Source: Jiangella endophytica (lineage in GTDB: Bacteria > Actinomycetota > Actinomycetes > Jiangellales > Jiangellaceae). From it: a DNA stretch of 64,000 bases. The notes below the pieces were generated by a model. It saw only the letters and a list, made by a program, of their open reading frames with translations. It ran no database searches and was not told where the DNA came from. The stretch covers positions 682,001 to 746,000 of the forward strand of contig NZ_QVAI01000001.1 in NCBI RefSeq assembly GCF_003427025.1. The letters run 5' to 3'. A program made the position numbers and the translations under genes. Positions 9,206 to 18,088 of this stretch are shown here, piece by piece (position 1 is the stretch's first letter; every line of letters starts with the position of its first letter).

Positions 9206-11416
9206 GTGAACACGCAGTTCCACCGCCGCGGGGGCGCGGCCCGCAGGCTGGCCGGCCGGGTGGCCCTGATCGTCCCGCCGACGAAGGGGCCGTCGCGGTG
9301 GGTCGGTTTCGTCGTGCGCACCCGCCTGAGTCAGGCAGGCGACCTCGTCCAGAGCGACCCGGCGCGGATGCTCCGGCTGGTCGAGCCGGTGGCCGAGCTG
9401 GCCACCGACGGCGGGACGACGTGGCGGCTCATCGCCGCCGCGCGGGAACGCGGCGGCGACAACGAGGGCGCGCTCCAGGCCGTCCAGCGCGCCATCGACG
9501 CCGGCGAGCAGACCGTCGGCACCCTGCTCATGCGGCGGCGGCTGGCGCTGCGGCTCAAGCGCGCCGACGACGCCGACGAGGCCATGCGGCTGCTGCTCGT
9601 GACCGCCCCGCGCAGCGCCAAGGAGTTCGGCCGCGCGGTCGATGCCCTGACCGGCGCCGACCTCGACGTCCTCGAGGCCTACGACGCCATGGTGTCGGCG
9701 CTGCCGCGGTTGCGGAAGGCCGGCCGCGAGAAGTTCGACGAGCTGCTCGACGAAGCTCGGCTGGTCCGGGCGCACGAGGGCGGTCCCGACGTCTTCAAGC
9801 CCGAACTGGCGCGGGTCCTGGGCACCAGCAGCCGGCCGCTGCGCATCGTCGTCCAGGCCCTGGTGCGCTGCCGTGCGTGGCACGAGGTGGCCCGGTTCGT
9901 CGCCACCACCCCGCCCAACAGCCCGCAGGTCGGCCCGCGCGGCGCCCGGGCCGGGTTCCCGGTCGCCGAGATCGGCAAGGCCGCCTCGCTGGCACTCGCC
10001 GCGGGCAACGCCAACGCCGCCTCGATCATGGCGGCCAAGGCGCTGGTGGTGCGGCCCGACAACGCCGGCTACCGCGCCACCTTCGACAACGCACGCGACC
10101 AGCTGACCATCGCCCGGAAGGGCTGGACGTTCCCTCCGCCGGCCGAGGAGACGCCGTACGAGCCGGCACCTCGGGCGGTCCTGTCCGTGCTGTCGCAGTC
10201 GCTGCCGATCCGCTCCGGCGGGTACGCCACCCGCTCGCACGGCGTCATCACGGCACTGGCCGGACGCGGCTGGGACATGCGCGCGGTCACCCGGCTCGGC
10301 TTCCCGTACGACCGCTGGAAGAGCGCCGACACCACGGTCGTGCCCGAGGTCGACCACGTCGACGGCATCCCGTACCACCGGCTGCTGGAGGACGGCGTAC
10401 GCCAGTACCCGCAGTTCCCGCTGGCGTCGTACATCGAGCGGTTCGAAGCCGGGGTGCGCGACCTCGCCGTGCGGCACCGGGCCCGGCTGATCCACGCGTC
10501 CAGCTTCTACGTCGCGGGCATGGCCGGCCTGTCCGCCGCCCGCCGCCTGGGGCTGCCTTTCGTCTACGAGATGCGCGGCCTCGAAGAGCTGATGAAGGTC
10601 TCGCGCGATCCCGCGTTCGACGGCTCCGACCGGCACCGCTTCCTCGACCAGCTGGAGACCGGCCTCGCCCGCGAGGCCGACCGCTGCTTCGTCATCACCG
10701 AGGCCCTGGGCCGCGAGATGGCCCGGCGCGGGGTGCCCGAGGACCGCATCGTCGTCGTCCCCAACGGCGTCCACGTCGACCAGTTCCGGCCCGCGGAGCG
10801 CGACCGCGCGCTCGAGGCCGAGCTCGGCGTGGCCGGCAAGACCGTCATCGGCTACGTCGGCGGGCTGGTCGACTACGAGGGCCTCGACGTCCTGCTCGAC
10901 GCCGTCGCGAGCCTGAAGGAGACCCGCGACGACGTCCACGTGATCATCGTCGGCGACGGTCACGCCCAGCGTGCCGTGCACGCGCAGGCCGATCGGCTGC
11001 GGCTCGGCGACATGGTCACCTTCACCGGCCGCGTGCCGCACGAGCAGGTCTCGCGTTACCTGTCGCTCATCGACGTCGCGCCGTTCCCGCGGCTGCCGCT
11101 GCCCGTGTGCGAGCTCATCTCGCCGATCAAGCCGTTCGAGTCGATGGCCATGGGCAAGGCGATCATCGTCTCCGACGTCGCCGCCCTGACGGAGTTCATC
11201 CAGGACGGCGTCACCGGGCGGGTATTCCGCAAGGGCGACGCCGCCGACCTCCGCGACGTGATCGAGCAGCTGCTCGACGCGCCCGATCAGCGCAGGCAGC
11301 TGGGCCAGGCGGCCCGCGAATGGGTCGTGCGCGAGCGCGACTGGGCGTCCGTCACGGCCGTTGTCGAGGCCGCGTACGACGAGATGCTGGCGACTTCGAG
11401 CACCCCGGTGAGCTGA
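9206..11416 (+). CDS. Family 4 glycosyltransferase with long helical N-terminus
   Basis: A 736-residue protein from GTG 9206, with GGGG a few bases upstream. Residues 1-300 are alpha-helical and TPR-like (LVEPVAELATDGGTTWRLI, ALQAVQRAIDAGEQTVGTLL), a likely protein-interaction scaffold. Residues about 325-730 form a GT-B glycosyltransferase with VLSVLSQSLPIRSGGYATRS, FVYEMRGLEELMK, VVVPNGVHVDQF, IGYVGGLVDYEGLDVLLDA, IIVGDGHAQR and ISPIKPFESMAMGKAII. The order of segments matches the divergent gene at 2198-3988, so both come from one ancestral gene. It lies 75 nt after the previous glycosyltransferase and probably belongs to the same transcription unit or has its own weak promoter. Confidence 0.9.
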   Translation: MNTQFHRRGGAARRLAGRVALIVPPTKGPSRWVGFVVRTRLSQAGDLVQSDPARMLRLVEPVAELATDGGTTWRLIAAARERGGDNEGALQAVQRAIDAGEQTVGTLLMRRRLALRLKRADDADEAMRLLLVTAPRSAKEFGRAVDALTGADLDVLEAYDAMVSALPRLRKAGREKFDELLDEARLVRAHEGGPDVFKPELARVLGTSSRPLRIVVQALVRCRAWHEVARFVATTPPNSPQVGPRGARAGFPVAEIGKAASLALAAGNANAASIMAAKALVVRPDNAGYRATFDNARDQLTIARKGWTFPPPAEETPYEPAPRAVLSVLSQSLPIRSGGYATRSHGVITALAGRGWDMRAVTRLGFPYDRWKSADTTVVPEVDHVDGIPYHRLLEDGVRQYPQFPLASYIERFEAGVRDLAVRHRARLIHASSFYVAGMAGLSAARRLGLPFVYEMRGLEELMKVSRDPAFDGSDRHRFLDQLETGLAREADRCFVITEALGREMARRGVPEDRIVVVPNGVHVDQFRPAERDRALEAELGVAGKTVIGYVGGLVDYEGLDVLLDAVASLKETRDDVHVIIVGDGHAQRAVHAQADRLRLGDMVTFTGRVPHEQVSRYLSLIDVAPFPRLPLPVCELISPIKPFESMAMGKAIIVSDVAALTEFIQDGVTGRVFRKGDAADLRDVIEQLLDAPDQRRQLGQAAREWVVRERDWASVTAVVEAAYDEMLATSSTPVS

Positions 11417-11425
11417 CCACGATGG

Positions 11426-11466
11426 GCCCGCCGTCACGATAGGGTCCTCGTGACAGGGCGGCGGGC
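11426..11466. terminator. Hairpin between glycosyltransferase and aquaporin genes, with a -10 box in its loop
   Basis: GCCCGCCG and TCACGA pair with TCGTGA and CGGCGGGC, with a 5-nt bulge (CAGGG) on the right side. It lies 9 bases after the stop at 11416. There is no U-tract, as is usual in actinomycetes. The 8-nt loop contains TAGGGT, so the same bases may end one transcript and start the next. Confidence 0.5.
11440..11445 (+). promoter_or_regulatory. Candidate -10 box for the aquaporin gene
   Basis: TAGGGT matches the actinobacterial TANNNT -10 consensus and lies about 90 nt upstream of the ATG at 11535. No convincing -35 box was seen. It sits in the loop of the hairpin described at 11426-11466. 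Confidence 0.4.
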
Positions 11467-11534
11467 TCGGCCGGGTGGGGGTGACCTACGGTCGCGGCCG
11501 AAACCGGAAGACCTCGACAGGAGTGGTGTCGTCG

Positions 11535-12254
11535 ATGACTGACGCATGGATCCGCAACGCCATCGCGGAGGCGGTCGGTGCATTCATACTCATCAGCAGC
11601 ACGCTGCTCGTCGTCGGCGCCGGCGCCACCCCACGGGCGCTGGCCTACGGGTTCGTCGTGGTGGGGCTGACGGTGGGGCTCGGGCACGTGTCCGGCGGCC
11701 ACTTCAACCCGGCCATCACCCTCGCCATGCTGCTCGACAAGAAGATCGACGTGCTCGGCGCGGTCGCCTACTGGCTCGCCCAGTTCGCCGGCGCGGCGCT
11801 GGGTGCCGTGACCGTCATGCTGACCACCGACCGCGAGGTCGTCGAGGTCGGCACCCCGGTCGTCGCCGACGTCATGACCATCGGCGGGGCCATCGCGCTG
11901 GAGGCCATCTTCACGCTGGCCATCGTGCTGGTCGTGTTCGGCGCGGTCGTCGACGACCGCGCGCCGCTGTCGGCCTACCCGTTCGGCATCGGCCTCACCG
12001 TCGCCGTCGGCGCCTTCGCCACCGACTCCCTGACCGGCAGCGCGCTGAACCCGGCGAAGGGGTTCGGCCCCGCCGTCGTCAGCGGTCAGTGGGACGGCGT
12101 CGCGGTCTGGCTGGCCGGTCCCGTCATCGGCGCCGTCCTCGCCTGGGCGCTGTACCGGTTCGTCATCGCACCGCCCAGCGGCGGGCCGTTCAACCGCCAC
12201 CGCAACGTGTACCCGCAGCCGGTCCCGCCGCCGGGTCCGTCGTTGCTGCCCTGA
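11535..12254 (+). CDS. MIP-family aquaporin / glycerol facilitator-like channel
   Basis: A 239-residue, six-helix membrane channel. Both NPA boxes are visible: GGHFNPAITLAML in the first half and SALNPAKGFGPAVV in the second. The N-terminus AEAVGAFILISSTLLVV is typical of the family. ATG 11535 is chosen because AGGAG lies 11 nt upstream; GTG at 11526 is an alternative. It lies 15 nt upstream of the second acyltransferase gene, so it is probably co-transcribed with wall-modification functions, though a link between the two is not obvious. Whether it passes water, glycerol or another small solute cannot be decided from the visible residues. Confidence 0.9.
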   Translation: MTDAWIRNAIAEAVGAFILISSTLLVVGAGATPRALAYGFVVVGLTVGLGHVSGGHFNPAITLAMLLDKKIDVLGAVAYWLAQFAGAALGAVTVMLTTDREVVEVGTPVVADVMTIGGAIALEAIFTLAIVLVVFGAVVDDRAPLSAYPFGIGLTVAVGAFATDSLTGSALNPAKGFGPAVVSGQWDGVAVWLAGPVIGAVLAWALYRFVIAPPSGGPFNRHRNVYPQPVPPPGPSLLP

Positions 12255-12269
12255 TCCGCCGTTCGCCCC

Positions 12270-14375
12270 GTGGTGCCCGCTGCCGTCGCGTCGCCCGACA
12301 CTGCCTCCGGCCGGTTCCGGGCCCGCCGGCCGGGTACGGCACGTGACGGGCGGTTCCGCGCCGACATCCAGGGTCTGCGCGCCGTCGCCGTGCTCGCGGT
12401 GCTCGGCTTCCACGCCGGGGTCCCGTTCCTGGCCGGTGGCTACGTCGGCGTCGACGTCTTCTTCGTCATCTCCGGCTTCCTCATCACGGGGCTGATCCAC
12501 CGCGAGCTCGAGCAGACCGGCCGGCTCGGCCTCCGGCGGTTCTGGGCCCGCCGCGCGCGCCGGCTGCTGCCCGCGTCCGCCGTCGTGCTGGGCGCGGTCG
12601 CGGCCATGACGATCCTCGTGCTGCCGGTCACCCGGTGGGCCTCCACCGCGTGGGACATCGGCGCCAGCGCGCTCTACGTCGTCAACTGGAGGCTGGCCGG
12701 GCAGTCGGTCGACTACCTGGCCAGTGACAACGCGCCCAGCCCGGTGCAGCACTTCTGGTCGCTGGCGGTCGAGGAGCAGTTCTACCTCGTGTGGCCGGTG
12801 CTGCTGGTGCTGCTGGCCTGGCTGCGCCGACGACGCGGCTGGCGGCTCGACGCCGTCATGCTGGCGGGCATCGCGCTGATCGGGCTGCCCTCGTTGGCGT
12901 GGTCGCTGCTCTTCACCGAGGCGAACCCGGGCCAGGCGTACTTCGTCTCGACCACGCGGCTGTGGGAGCTGGCCGCCGGCGCCGCGCTGGCGGTGGTGGC
13001 GCACCGGCTGGACCGACTGCCCGGGTGGGCCGCGCACGTCCTCGGTCTGGCCGGCCTCGTCGCCATCGGGTACGCGGCCGTCCGGTTCGACGCCGCGACG
13101 CCGTTCCCGGGCAGCGCCGCGCTGCTGCCGGTGCTGGGCGCCGTCGCGGTCATCGTCGCCGGCGGTGCCGGCCGGCGCAGCGCGAGCGCGCGTCTCCTGG
13201 GTGTCGCGCCGATGCGCGGCATCGGCACGCTGTCGTATTCGCTCTACCTGTGGCACTGGCCGCTGCTCGTCGGCGCCGCGGTGCTCTGGGGCGACGACGG
13301 CACGCTGTCCACGAGCGCCGGCCTGGCTGTCGTCGCGTTCTCCGTCGTGCCGGCCTGGCTCACGTACCGGCTGGTCGAGGCGCCGATCCACCACGCCGCT
13401 GTCTTCGCCCGGCGTCCCTCGTGGGCCGGCGTCCTGGGCGTGGCCTGCACGGCCGTCGGCGTGGCCGCCGCCGTGGTCGTGGCGCTCGCGCTCCCGCGGC
13501 CCGAGTACGACGGCAACACCGACGCTCCGGGCGCGGCCGCGCTGGGCGACGACCCCGGCTCCGACCCGGACGGACGGCCGGCCGACACCGTCGACACGAT
13601 GGTTCCCGACGTGCTCGCGGCGCCCGACGACATGGCGATGCTGGACGGCGAGCTGTGCATCAGCGACATCGACGGCACGCGGCTGGAGTCGTGCGCGTTC
13701 GGGCCGCCGGACGCCGCCGTCACGATCGCCGTCGTCGGCGACTCCAAGATGCACCAGTGGCTCCCGGCGCTCGAGCGGGTCGCCGCGGAGCGCGGCTGGC
13801 GGCTCGTCACCTACCTCAAGAGCGCCTGCCCGCTGACCACGGTCGACGTCGCCTACGAGGGTGAGCCGAACGAGTGGTGCGCCGAGTACAACGACGCCCG
13901 GCTGGATCGGCTCCGCACCGACGACTCCCTCGACTACGTGCTGACGTCACAGGTCGCCGGCTACGCCGCGGGGGACGACCCGCAGGACGTCCGGGCGGAG
14001 CGGATGGCCACCGACCTGCGCGGCGTGTGGTCCGGCCTGGAGGAGGCGGGCCGCGACGTCGTCGTCATGCTCGACAACCCGAACCCCCAGGGCGACGTCA
14101 TGGAGTGCGTCGCCACCCACCCGGACGAGCTGAGCGAGTGTGCCTTCCCGCGCTCGGAAGGGGTGCGCGCCAGCGGCGCGGCGCCGCAGCAGGAGGCACT
14201 GGACGACCTCGACGACGTGGGGGTGGTCGACCTGCGCGACTTCATCTGCCCGGGCGACCAGTGCCCGGCAGTCATCGGCGAGACACTGGTCTACCGGCGG
14301 GGCTCGCACCTCACCGCGACCTACGTCGAGTCGCTGACACCACGGCTGGATGCGGCGCTGCTCGCGGCCATGTGA
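12270..14375 (+). CDS. Membrane O-acyltransferase (AT3 family) with C-terminal SGNH domain
   Basis: A 701-residue paralogue of 5169-7268. The R-X10-H motif is intact (QGLRAVAVLAVLGFH), followed by GVDVFFVISGFLITG, VEEQFYLVWPVL and YSLYLWHWPLL within a multi-helix membrane domain (about residues 30-410). An Asp-rich linker leads to the SGNH-like domain at about 455-701, with VVGDSKMHQW (nucleophile Ser) and RGSHLTATY (His). As in its paralogue, the usual Asp of the YRDxxH block is absent (Arg here). Two adjacent GTG codons (12270, 12273) can serve as start and no strong ribosome site was seen, so the exact N-terminus is uncertain. It would acylate surface sugars at the outer face of the membrane. 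Confidence 0.9.
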   Translation: MVPAAVASPDTASGRFRARRPGTARDGRFRADIQGLRAVAVLAVLGFHAGVPFLAGGYVGVDVFFVISGFLITGLIHRELEQTGRLGLRRFWARRARRLLPASAVVLGAVAAMTILVLPVTRWASTAWDIGASALYVVNWRLAGQSVDYLASDNAPSPVQHFWSLAVEEQFYLVWPVLLVLLAWLRRRRGWRLDAVMLAGIALIGLPSLAWSLLFTEANPGQAYFVSTTRLWELAAGAALAVVAHRLDRLPGWAAHVLGLAGLVAIGYAAVRFDAATPFPGSAALLPVLGAVAVIVAGGAGRRSASARLLGVAPMRGIGTLSYSLYLWHWPLLVGAAVLWGDDGTLSTSAGLAVVAFSVVPAWLTYRLVEAPIHHAAVFARRPSWAGVLGVACTAVGVAAAVVVALALPRPEYDGNTDAPGAAALGDDPGSDPDGRPADTVDTMVPDVLAAPDDMAMLDGELCISDIDGTRLESCAFGPPDAAVTIAVVGDSKMHQWLPALERVAAERGWRLVTYLKSACPLTTVDVAYEGEPNEWCAEYNDARLDRLRTDDSLDYVLTSQVAGYAAGDDPQDVRAERMATDLRGVWSGLEEAGRDVVVMLDNPNPQGDVMECVATHPDELSECAFPRSEGVRASGAAPQQEALDDLDDVGVVDLRDFICPGDQCPAVIGETLVYRRGSHLTATYVESLTPRLDAALLAAM

Positions 14376-14438
14376 CCATGAGTCTGCGGGCCGGTCGTGA
14401 CCGGTGGACCGCCGTGATGCGGTTTCCGGATACTCCGC

Positions 14439-14444
14439 TAGAGT
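14439..14444 (+). promoter_or_regulatory. Candidate -10 box upstream of 14551
   Basis: TAGAGT in the context CTCCGCTAGAGTCC, about 105 nt before the start codon. It suggests that the following gene is transcribed on its own, with a leader of about 100 nt. Confidence 0.35.
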
Positions 14445-14550
14445 CCTGCTTGCTGGGGACTCGTCGGTCAGCAACGGGCACGGATGACCACGCCACGTCG
14501 ACGAACGTGCGCGGAGACCCTGTCTACTGCCGACGACGAAGGAGCATGTG

Positions 14551-16431
14551 ATGAGGCCAGACGAGGGCGGCGGGGAGTACACCTCCATCGACGTCGACGC
14601 GCTGGGGCAGGCGGTCGACGACCTCGCTGCGACGCTGACCGGATTGACCGACCGCATCAGCGGCCTGGAGACCGACTTCGGGTATTTCGGGGTCGACAAG
14701 TCGAACCTGAACAAGCTGCTCGAGGCGAAGAGCGACCTCGAGACCATCATGCCGGACATGCGTCGCCGGCACAGTCTGGCCGTGCAGCTGCTGGCCGAGC
14801 AGCAGACCAACGGCTGGGCCGGCGACGGCGTCCTGACCGTGCAGGGCACCGACATCCTCAACGACGACTTCGACTCCGTCGAGGACGCCCAGAACGCCGG
14901 CAGCGACCTCGCCGAGCAGGTCAACAACGGCAACGGCGAGGTCCCGCCGGAGGTCTACGAGCAGCTCGAGCAGTACGGCCACGACCCCGACTTCGCCGAG
15001 GCCTTCATCAACGGCCTGAGCCCTGAGGCGCGCGGCTTCCTGCTCATCGACGCGGACATCCAGGCTGAGGCGGACGGCAACGACGCGCCACAGCTGGCGG
15101 TGGCGAACGTCTTCGCGACGGCGAGCTTCCGGATCGACTACGACGCGGAGTTCGTCAGCGAGATCAACCAGGCCTTGGTCGACAGCGAGTACCCGGGAGA
15201 GATTCAGATCGCGGACCGCATCGCCGCGCTGACCCAGCACGGGTCCTGGGACCACGGTTCCCTGGTGGCGTTCGCCGAGGCGGCGCTGCACGGCGACTAC
15301 GACACCGTCGGACGGTTCACGGACGCGACGGGGGTCTACGCCGGCCTGGCGCGCAACCCGCGGGCCAGCGCCGAGTACATGGCCGAACACCAGGACGACG
15401 TCTGGAACCAGGCGCAGGTCATCGGTCCGGTCACCAGCGAAGATGACTTCCAGGCGGCGTTCGCCGCGTTCCTGCACTCGGCGACCATCGACGACACCGG
15501 CATCTTCGCGCGCCTGCGGCTGCACGACGAGGACCAGCCCAACCTCGCCGAGCAGAACGCCGCCTACCTGATCAACCAGGTCGGCGCGCAGAAGGAGCCG
15601 TTCCCGTTCTTCGACGCCTACCGCGTGGTGTTCGCCGACATCACCGAGGAGTACTGGGACGACCTCGTCTACAGCATGAGCTCGCCGGGCGGTGTGAGCG
15701 ACAACCCCGGCCGCGACGGCATCGAGGTCGACCCGAGCGCGTGGCAGGCCTTCATCACCGAGGGGATGCGCAACCCCGACGGCGCGGCCCGGCTGCACGA
15801 GATGATGTACACCTGGTACGGCGACTACATCCAGGGTGCCGCCGGCTCCGAGAACGGTAACGAGCACTTCTGGGACGACCTCGTGTCGCAGCAGATGGCG
15901 GCCGCGTTCCAGGGCTCCTGGGACACAGTCCTGCAGGAGATCGCCGACGACGAGGCGGCCCGTGAGGAGTTCGTCGCCTCCCTCGTCGACTTCGGCTTCA
16001 GTCTGGTCCCGCCGGACCCGCAGGCCCTCATCGACATGGGCAAGGACGCCTTCATCGACGCGATGAAGAACACCATCACCCAGGCCATCGTCAACGCCGG
16101 CGCCGGCCAGGGCCCGCCGGACCTCAGCTACGACTTCGCCAACCAGCACAAGACCTGGGTGGCGACGGCCGTCGCCGAGTACAACGCCGGAAGCGTCGAC
16201 CCCTACAATGACGGCGACGTCACGTGGGAGGCCGACCCGGCGTTCTACGAGGAGCTCTACGGCGGGAAATTCACCGACTCGTCCGGCAACGTCATCTCAC
16301 CGTTCCTGCCCAGCGGCGAGCCCAACCCGGAGTTTCCCGACGACCCCGCCGCGCTGCAGGCCTTCAATCAGTGGGCGCAGGACCCTGCCATGCAGGTCTA
16401 CATCGGCGAGAACCACCACGGTCGGTTCTGA
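14551..16431 (+). CDS. Large helical protein with WxG motif, function unknown
   Basis: A 626-residue acidic protein without signal peptide or membrane segment. ATG 14551 is preceded at 6 nt by GGAG; an in-frame GTG lies one codon earlier. Residues 8-95 look like a long helical hairpin (VDALGQAVDDLAATLTGLTD) ending in NGWAGDG, a WxG turn as found in WXG100-type ESX substrates. The remainder is helical, with family-like phrases such as GLARNPRASAEYM, reminiscent of large actinobacterial proteins associated with WXG100 genes. No toxin catalytic motif was recognised. A small WXG-motif gene lies 1.3 kb downstream with a lipoprotein gene between them on the other strand. Export through a type VII system is inference; none of its machinery is in the window. 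Confidence 0.75.
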   Translation: MRPDEGGGEYTSIDVDALGQAVDDLAATLTGLTDRISGLETDFGYFGVDKSNLNKLLEAKSDLETIMPDMRRRHSLAVQLLAEQQTNGWAGDGVLTVQGTDILNDDFDSVEDAQNAGSDLAEQVNNGNGEVPPEVYEQLEQYGHDPDFAEAFINGLSPEARGFLLIDADIQAEADGNDAPQLAVANVFATASFRIDYDAEFVSEINQALVDSEYPGEIQIADRIAALTQHGSWDHGSLVAFAEAALHGDYDTVGRFTDATGVYAGLARNPRASAEYMAEHQDDVWNQAQVIGPVTSEDDFQAAFAAFLHSATIDDTGIFARLRLHDEDQPNLAEQNAAYLINQVGAQKEPFPFFDAYRVVFADITEEYWDDLVYSMSSPGGVSDNPGRDGIEVDPSAWQAFITEGMRNPDGAARLHEMMYTWYGDYIQGAAGSENGNEHFWDDLVSQQMAAAFQGSWDTVLQEIADDEAAREEFVASLVDFGFSLVPPDPQALIDMGKDAFIDAMKNTITQAIVNAGAGQGPPDLSYDFANQHKTWVATAVAEYNAGSVDPYNDGDVTWEADPAFYEELYGGKFTDSSGNVISPFLPSGEPNPEFPDDPAALQAFNQWAQDPAMQVYIGENHHGRF

Positions 16432-16440
16432 CCGGCCTCG

Positions 16441-16472
16441 CTGACCGTCCCGCCGCGTCGCGGGACGGTCAG
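16441..16472. terminator. Bidirectional hairpin terminator
   Basis: Perfect 13-bp stem CTGACCGTCCCGC / GCGGGACGGTCAG with a 6-nt loop, placed between two convergent genes. Its right arm contains the stop codon of the minus-strand lipoprotein gene. Confidence 0.75.
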
Positions 16473-17671
16473 TCGTCGACGTCGAGCGTGACGATGATCT
16501 GGCCGTCGTCGCCGGTCGCGGCGACGGCGATGGTGTCGTCGTCAAGCCAGGTCGCCGGGCCGCCGAAGACCGTCGCGACGGTGGCGTCGCCGCCGGGAGT
16601 CACGTAGAGCGTGGGGTTCGCGGTCTGCGAGTCGTCGGCAGCCGCGTCGGCGACGGCCTGGGCGCGGTCGCTGCCGTCCTCGACCCGCCACGCGAACGCG
16701 TCCTGGTCGATCCCGCTGAGCGAGGTCGCGCTGGCCAGGATCGCACCGTCGGGGTTCACCGCCAGCGTGAGCTGGGGGAAGCCGGCCTGGTAGTCGAGGG
16801 TCAGCGCATCGGCCGACCCCGCGAACGGGCCCTCGGTGGCCGCCGGCAGCTGGCCGCCACCGGCCGCGCCGAGCACCGTAGTCGCGCTGGCGTCGTCGAT
16901 GACATAGACGCTGCGCGTGGTCTGGACGGCGATGCGCTCGCCCGGGCCGGCCGCGATGGCGGACTCGCTGAACAGAGTGAGGTCGGTGGAGTCCGTGCCG
17001 TCGGGGAAGAACGCCGCGGCGCTCTCGTCGTCGCTGAGCTCACGGTCGTAGTCGGGGTTGGCTCGGCCGGCGACGGTGCTGAGGGTGCCGTCCCCCTCGA
17101 CCCGGCGCAGCAGGAACCCAGCGTCGGCCCCGGCTGGGTCGACCTGCTCGGTCAGGAGCAGCCGCCCCTCGGAGTCGACCGCGATGTCGCCGACGTAGCC
17201 GAGCTCGGCCTCGGTGGCCGGTTCGCCGTCGGGGGTGACCGGGCCGGGCTGGTCCGCCTCGCCGGCCGGTACGCCCACAGCGGGCTGGAGCTCGCCGTCG
17301 GCGAGCTCCAGAACGACGGCATCGCCACCCTCTTGGCCGGCTCGGTCGGGCAGTACGTACACGGTGCCGTCGGGCGCCGCCGCGATCTCCTGGACGGCGC
17401 CGGAGTCGAGCTGCAGCTGAGTGGAGCGTACGGCGCCCTCGGAGTCGACCTGGACGAGGACGTGCGAGCCGGTGACGCCCCACAGCGTGCCGTTGCCGTC
17501 GGAGGTGAGGCGGTAGATCGGGCCCGGGACGGACGCGTCGGCGCCGGTGCCGTCGGGCTGGTCACCGCCGCCGGCCAGCAGCTCGACCTCGACGCCGTCG
17601 TCGTCGGACGAACACGCTGTCAGGGTGGTCAGGGCGATGATGACTCCGATGACCGCTCTGCTGGTGCGCAC
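16469..17671 (-). CDS. Lipoprotein with repetitive propeller-like domain, function unknown
   Basis: A 400-residue protein. GTG 17671 is chosen because it directly precedes a lipoprotein signal peptide (RTSRAVIGVIIALTTLTACSS, with lipobox LTAC around residue 20) and has GGGGAAGA upstream. The mature part is Asp/Gly-rich with recurring phrases such as IYRLTSDGNGTLWGV, IAAAPDGTVYVL, IAVDSEGRLLL and LAVNPDGAILAS. Their spacing fits blades of an NHL/SMP-30-like beta-propeller. It would sit on the outer membrane face. It is convergent with the large WxG protein and divergent from the small WXG gene, which may mark a functional neighbourhood. No catalytic residues could be assigned. Confidence 0.8.
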   Translation of the reverse strand: MRTSRAVIGVIIALTTLTACSSDDDGVEVELLAGGGDQPDGTGADASVPGPIYRLTSDGNGTLWGVTGSHVLVQVDSEGAVRSTQLQLDSGAVQEIAAAPDGTVYVLPDRAGQEGGDAVVLELADGELQPAVGVPAGEADQPGPVTPDGEPATEAELGYVGDIAVDSEGRLLLTEQVDPAGADAGFLLRRVEGDGTLSTVAGRANPDYDRELSDDESAAAFFPDGTDSTDLTLFSESAIAAGPGERIAVQTTRSVYVIDDASATTVLGAAGGGQLPAATEGPFAGSADALTLDYQAGFPQLTLAVNPDGAILASATSLSGIDQDAFAWRVEDGSDRAQAVADAAADDSQTANPTLYVTPGGDATVATVFGGPATWLDDDTIAVAATGDDGQIIVTLDVDD

Positions 17672-17719
17672 GTGTTCTTCCCCATCGTCGGCTCGCTCGG
17701 GCGTTCGCAGCCGCCATGC

Positions 17720-17725
17720 TAGCCT
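17720..17725 (+). promoter_or_regulatory. Candidate -10 box of the small WXG gene
   Basis: TAGCCT in the context CATGCTAGCCTCACTG, 35 nt upstream of ATG 17761, in the divergent region between the lipoprotein gene and the WXG gene. Confidence 0.4.
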
Positions 17726-17760
17726 CACTGCGAGTGTGACCGAGCAGGAAGCAGGGTGTG

Positions 17761-18069
17761 ATGACTGACGAGCGAATGGTCCCGAACCCGTTCATCTCCG
17801 CGATGGAGGGCCTGAAGACCCGCACGTCCAACGCGGTCGAGGACACCCCCAACATGGACGGCCCCACCGGTTCCATCGGCGACGGTCCGGCCTGGACGGG
17901 CAGCAAGGCCCGCCAGCTCCACGACGACTACCTCGCGCCCAACGCCCAGCCGGTCAAGACCGCGCTGGGCGAGCTGGTCGGCGACGTCGAGGAGAAGATC
18001 GCCACGCTCGATCCCGAGGTCTCCGAGGGCGCGGCGCGCGCCATGCGCATCGACCTGCAGACCCGCTGA
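17761..18069 (+). CDS. Small WXG100-like protein
   Basis: 102 residues, no signal peptide. The mid-protein motif GPAWTGSKARQLHDDYL has the W-x-G turn between two helices typical of ESX/type VII secreted WXG100 proteins. Its size fits the family. The first 25 residues (VPNPFISAMEGLKTRTSNAV) are less typical. The start is ATG 17761, with GTG one codon earlier as alternative; a purine-rich AGGAAGCAGGG precedes. It ends 19 nt before the convergent gene at 18089, with a short hairpin at the stop (CCCGC-TGA-CGCGGG). Its likely partner is the large WxG-containing protein at 14551-16431 (inference). No ESX ATPase or channel gene is nearby. Confidence 0.7.
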   Translation: MTDERMVPNPFISAMEGLKTRTSNAVEDTPNMDGPTGSIGDGPAWTGSKARQLHDDYLAPNAQPVKTALGELVGDVEEKIATLDPEVSEGAARAMRIDLQTR

Positions 18070-18088
18070 CGCGGGCCCGTCCGCGGGG

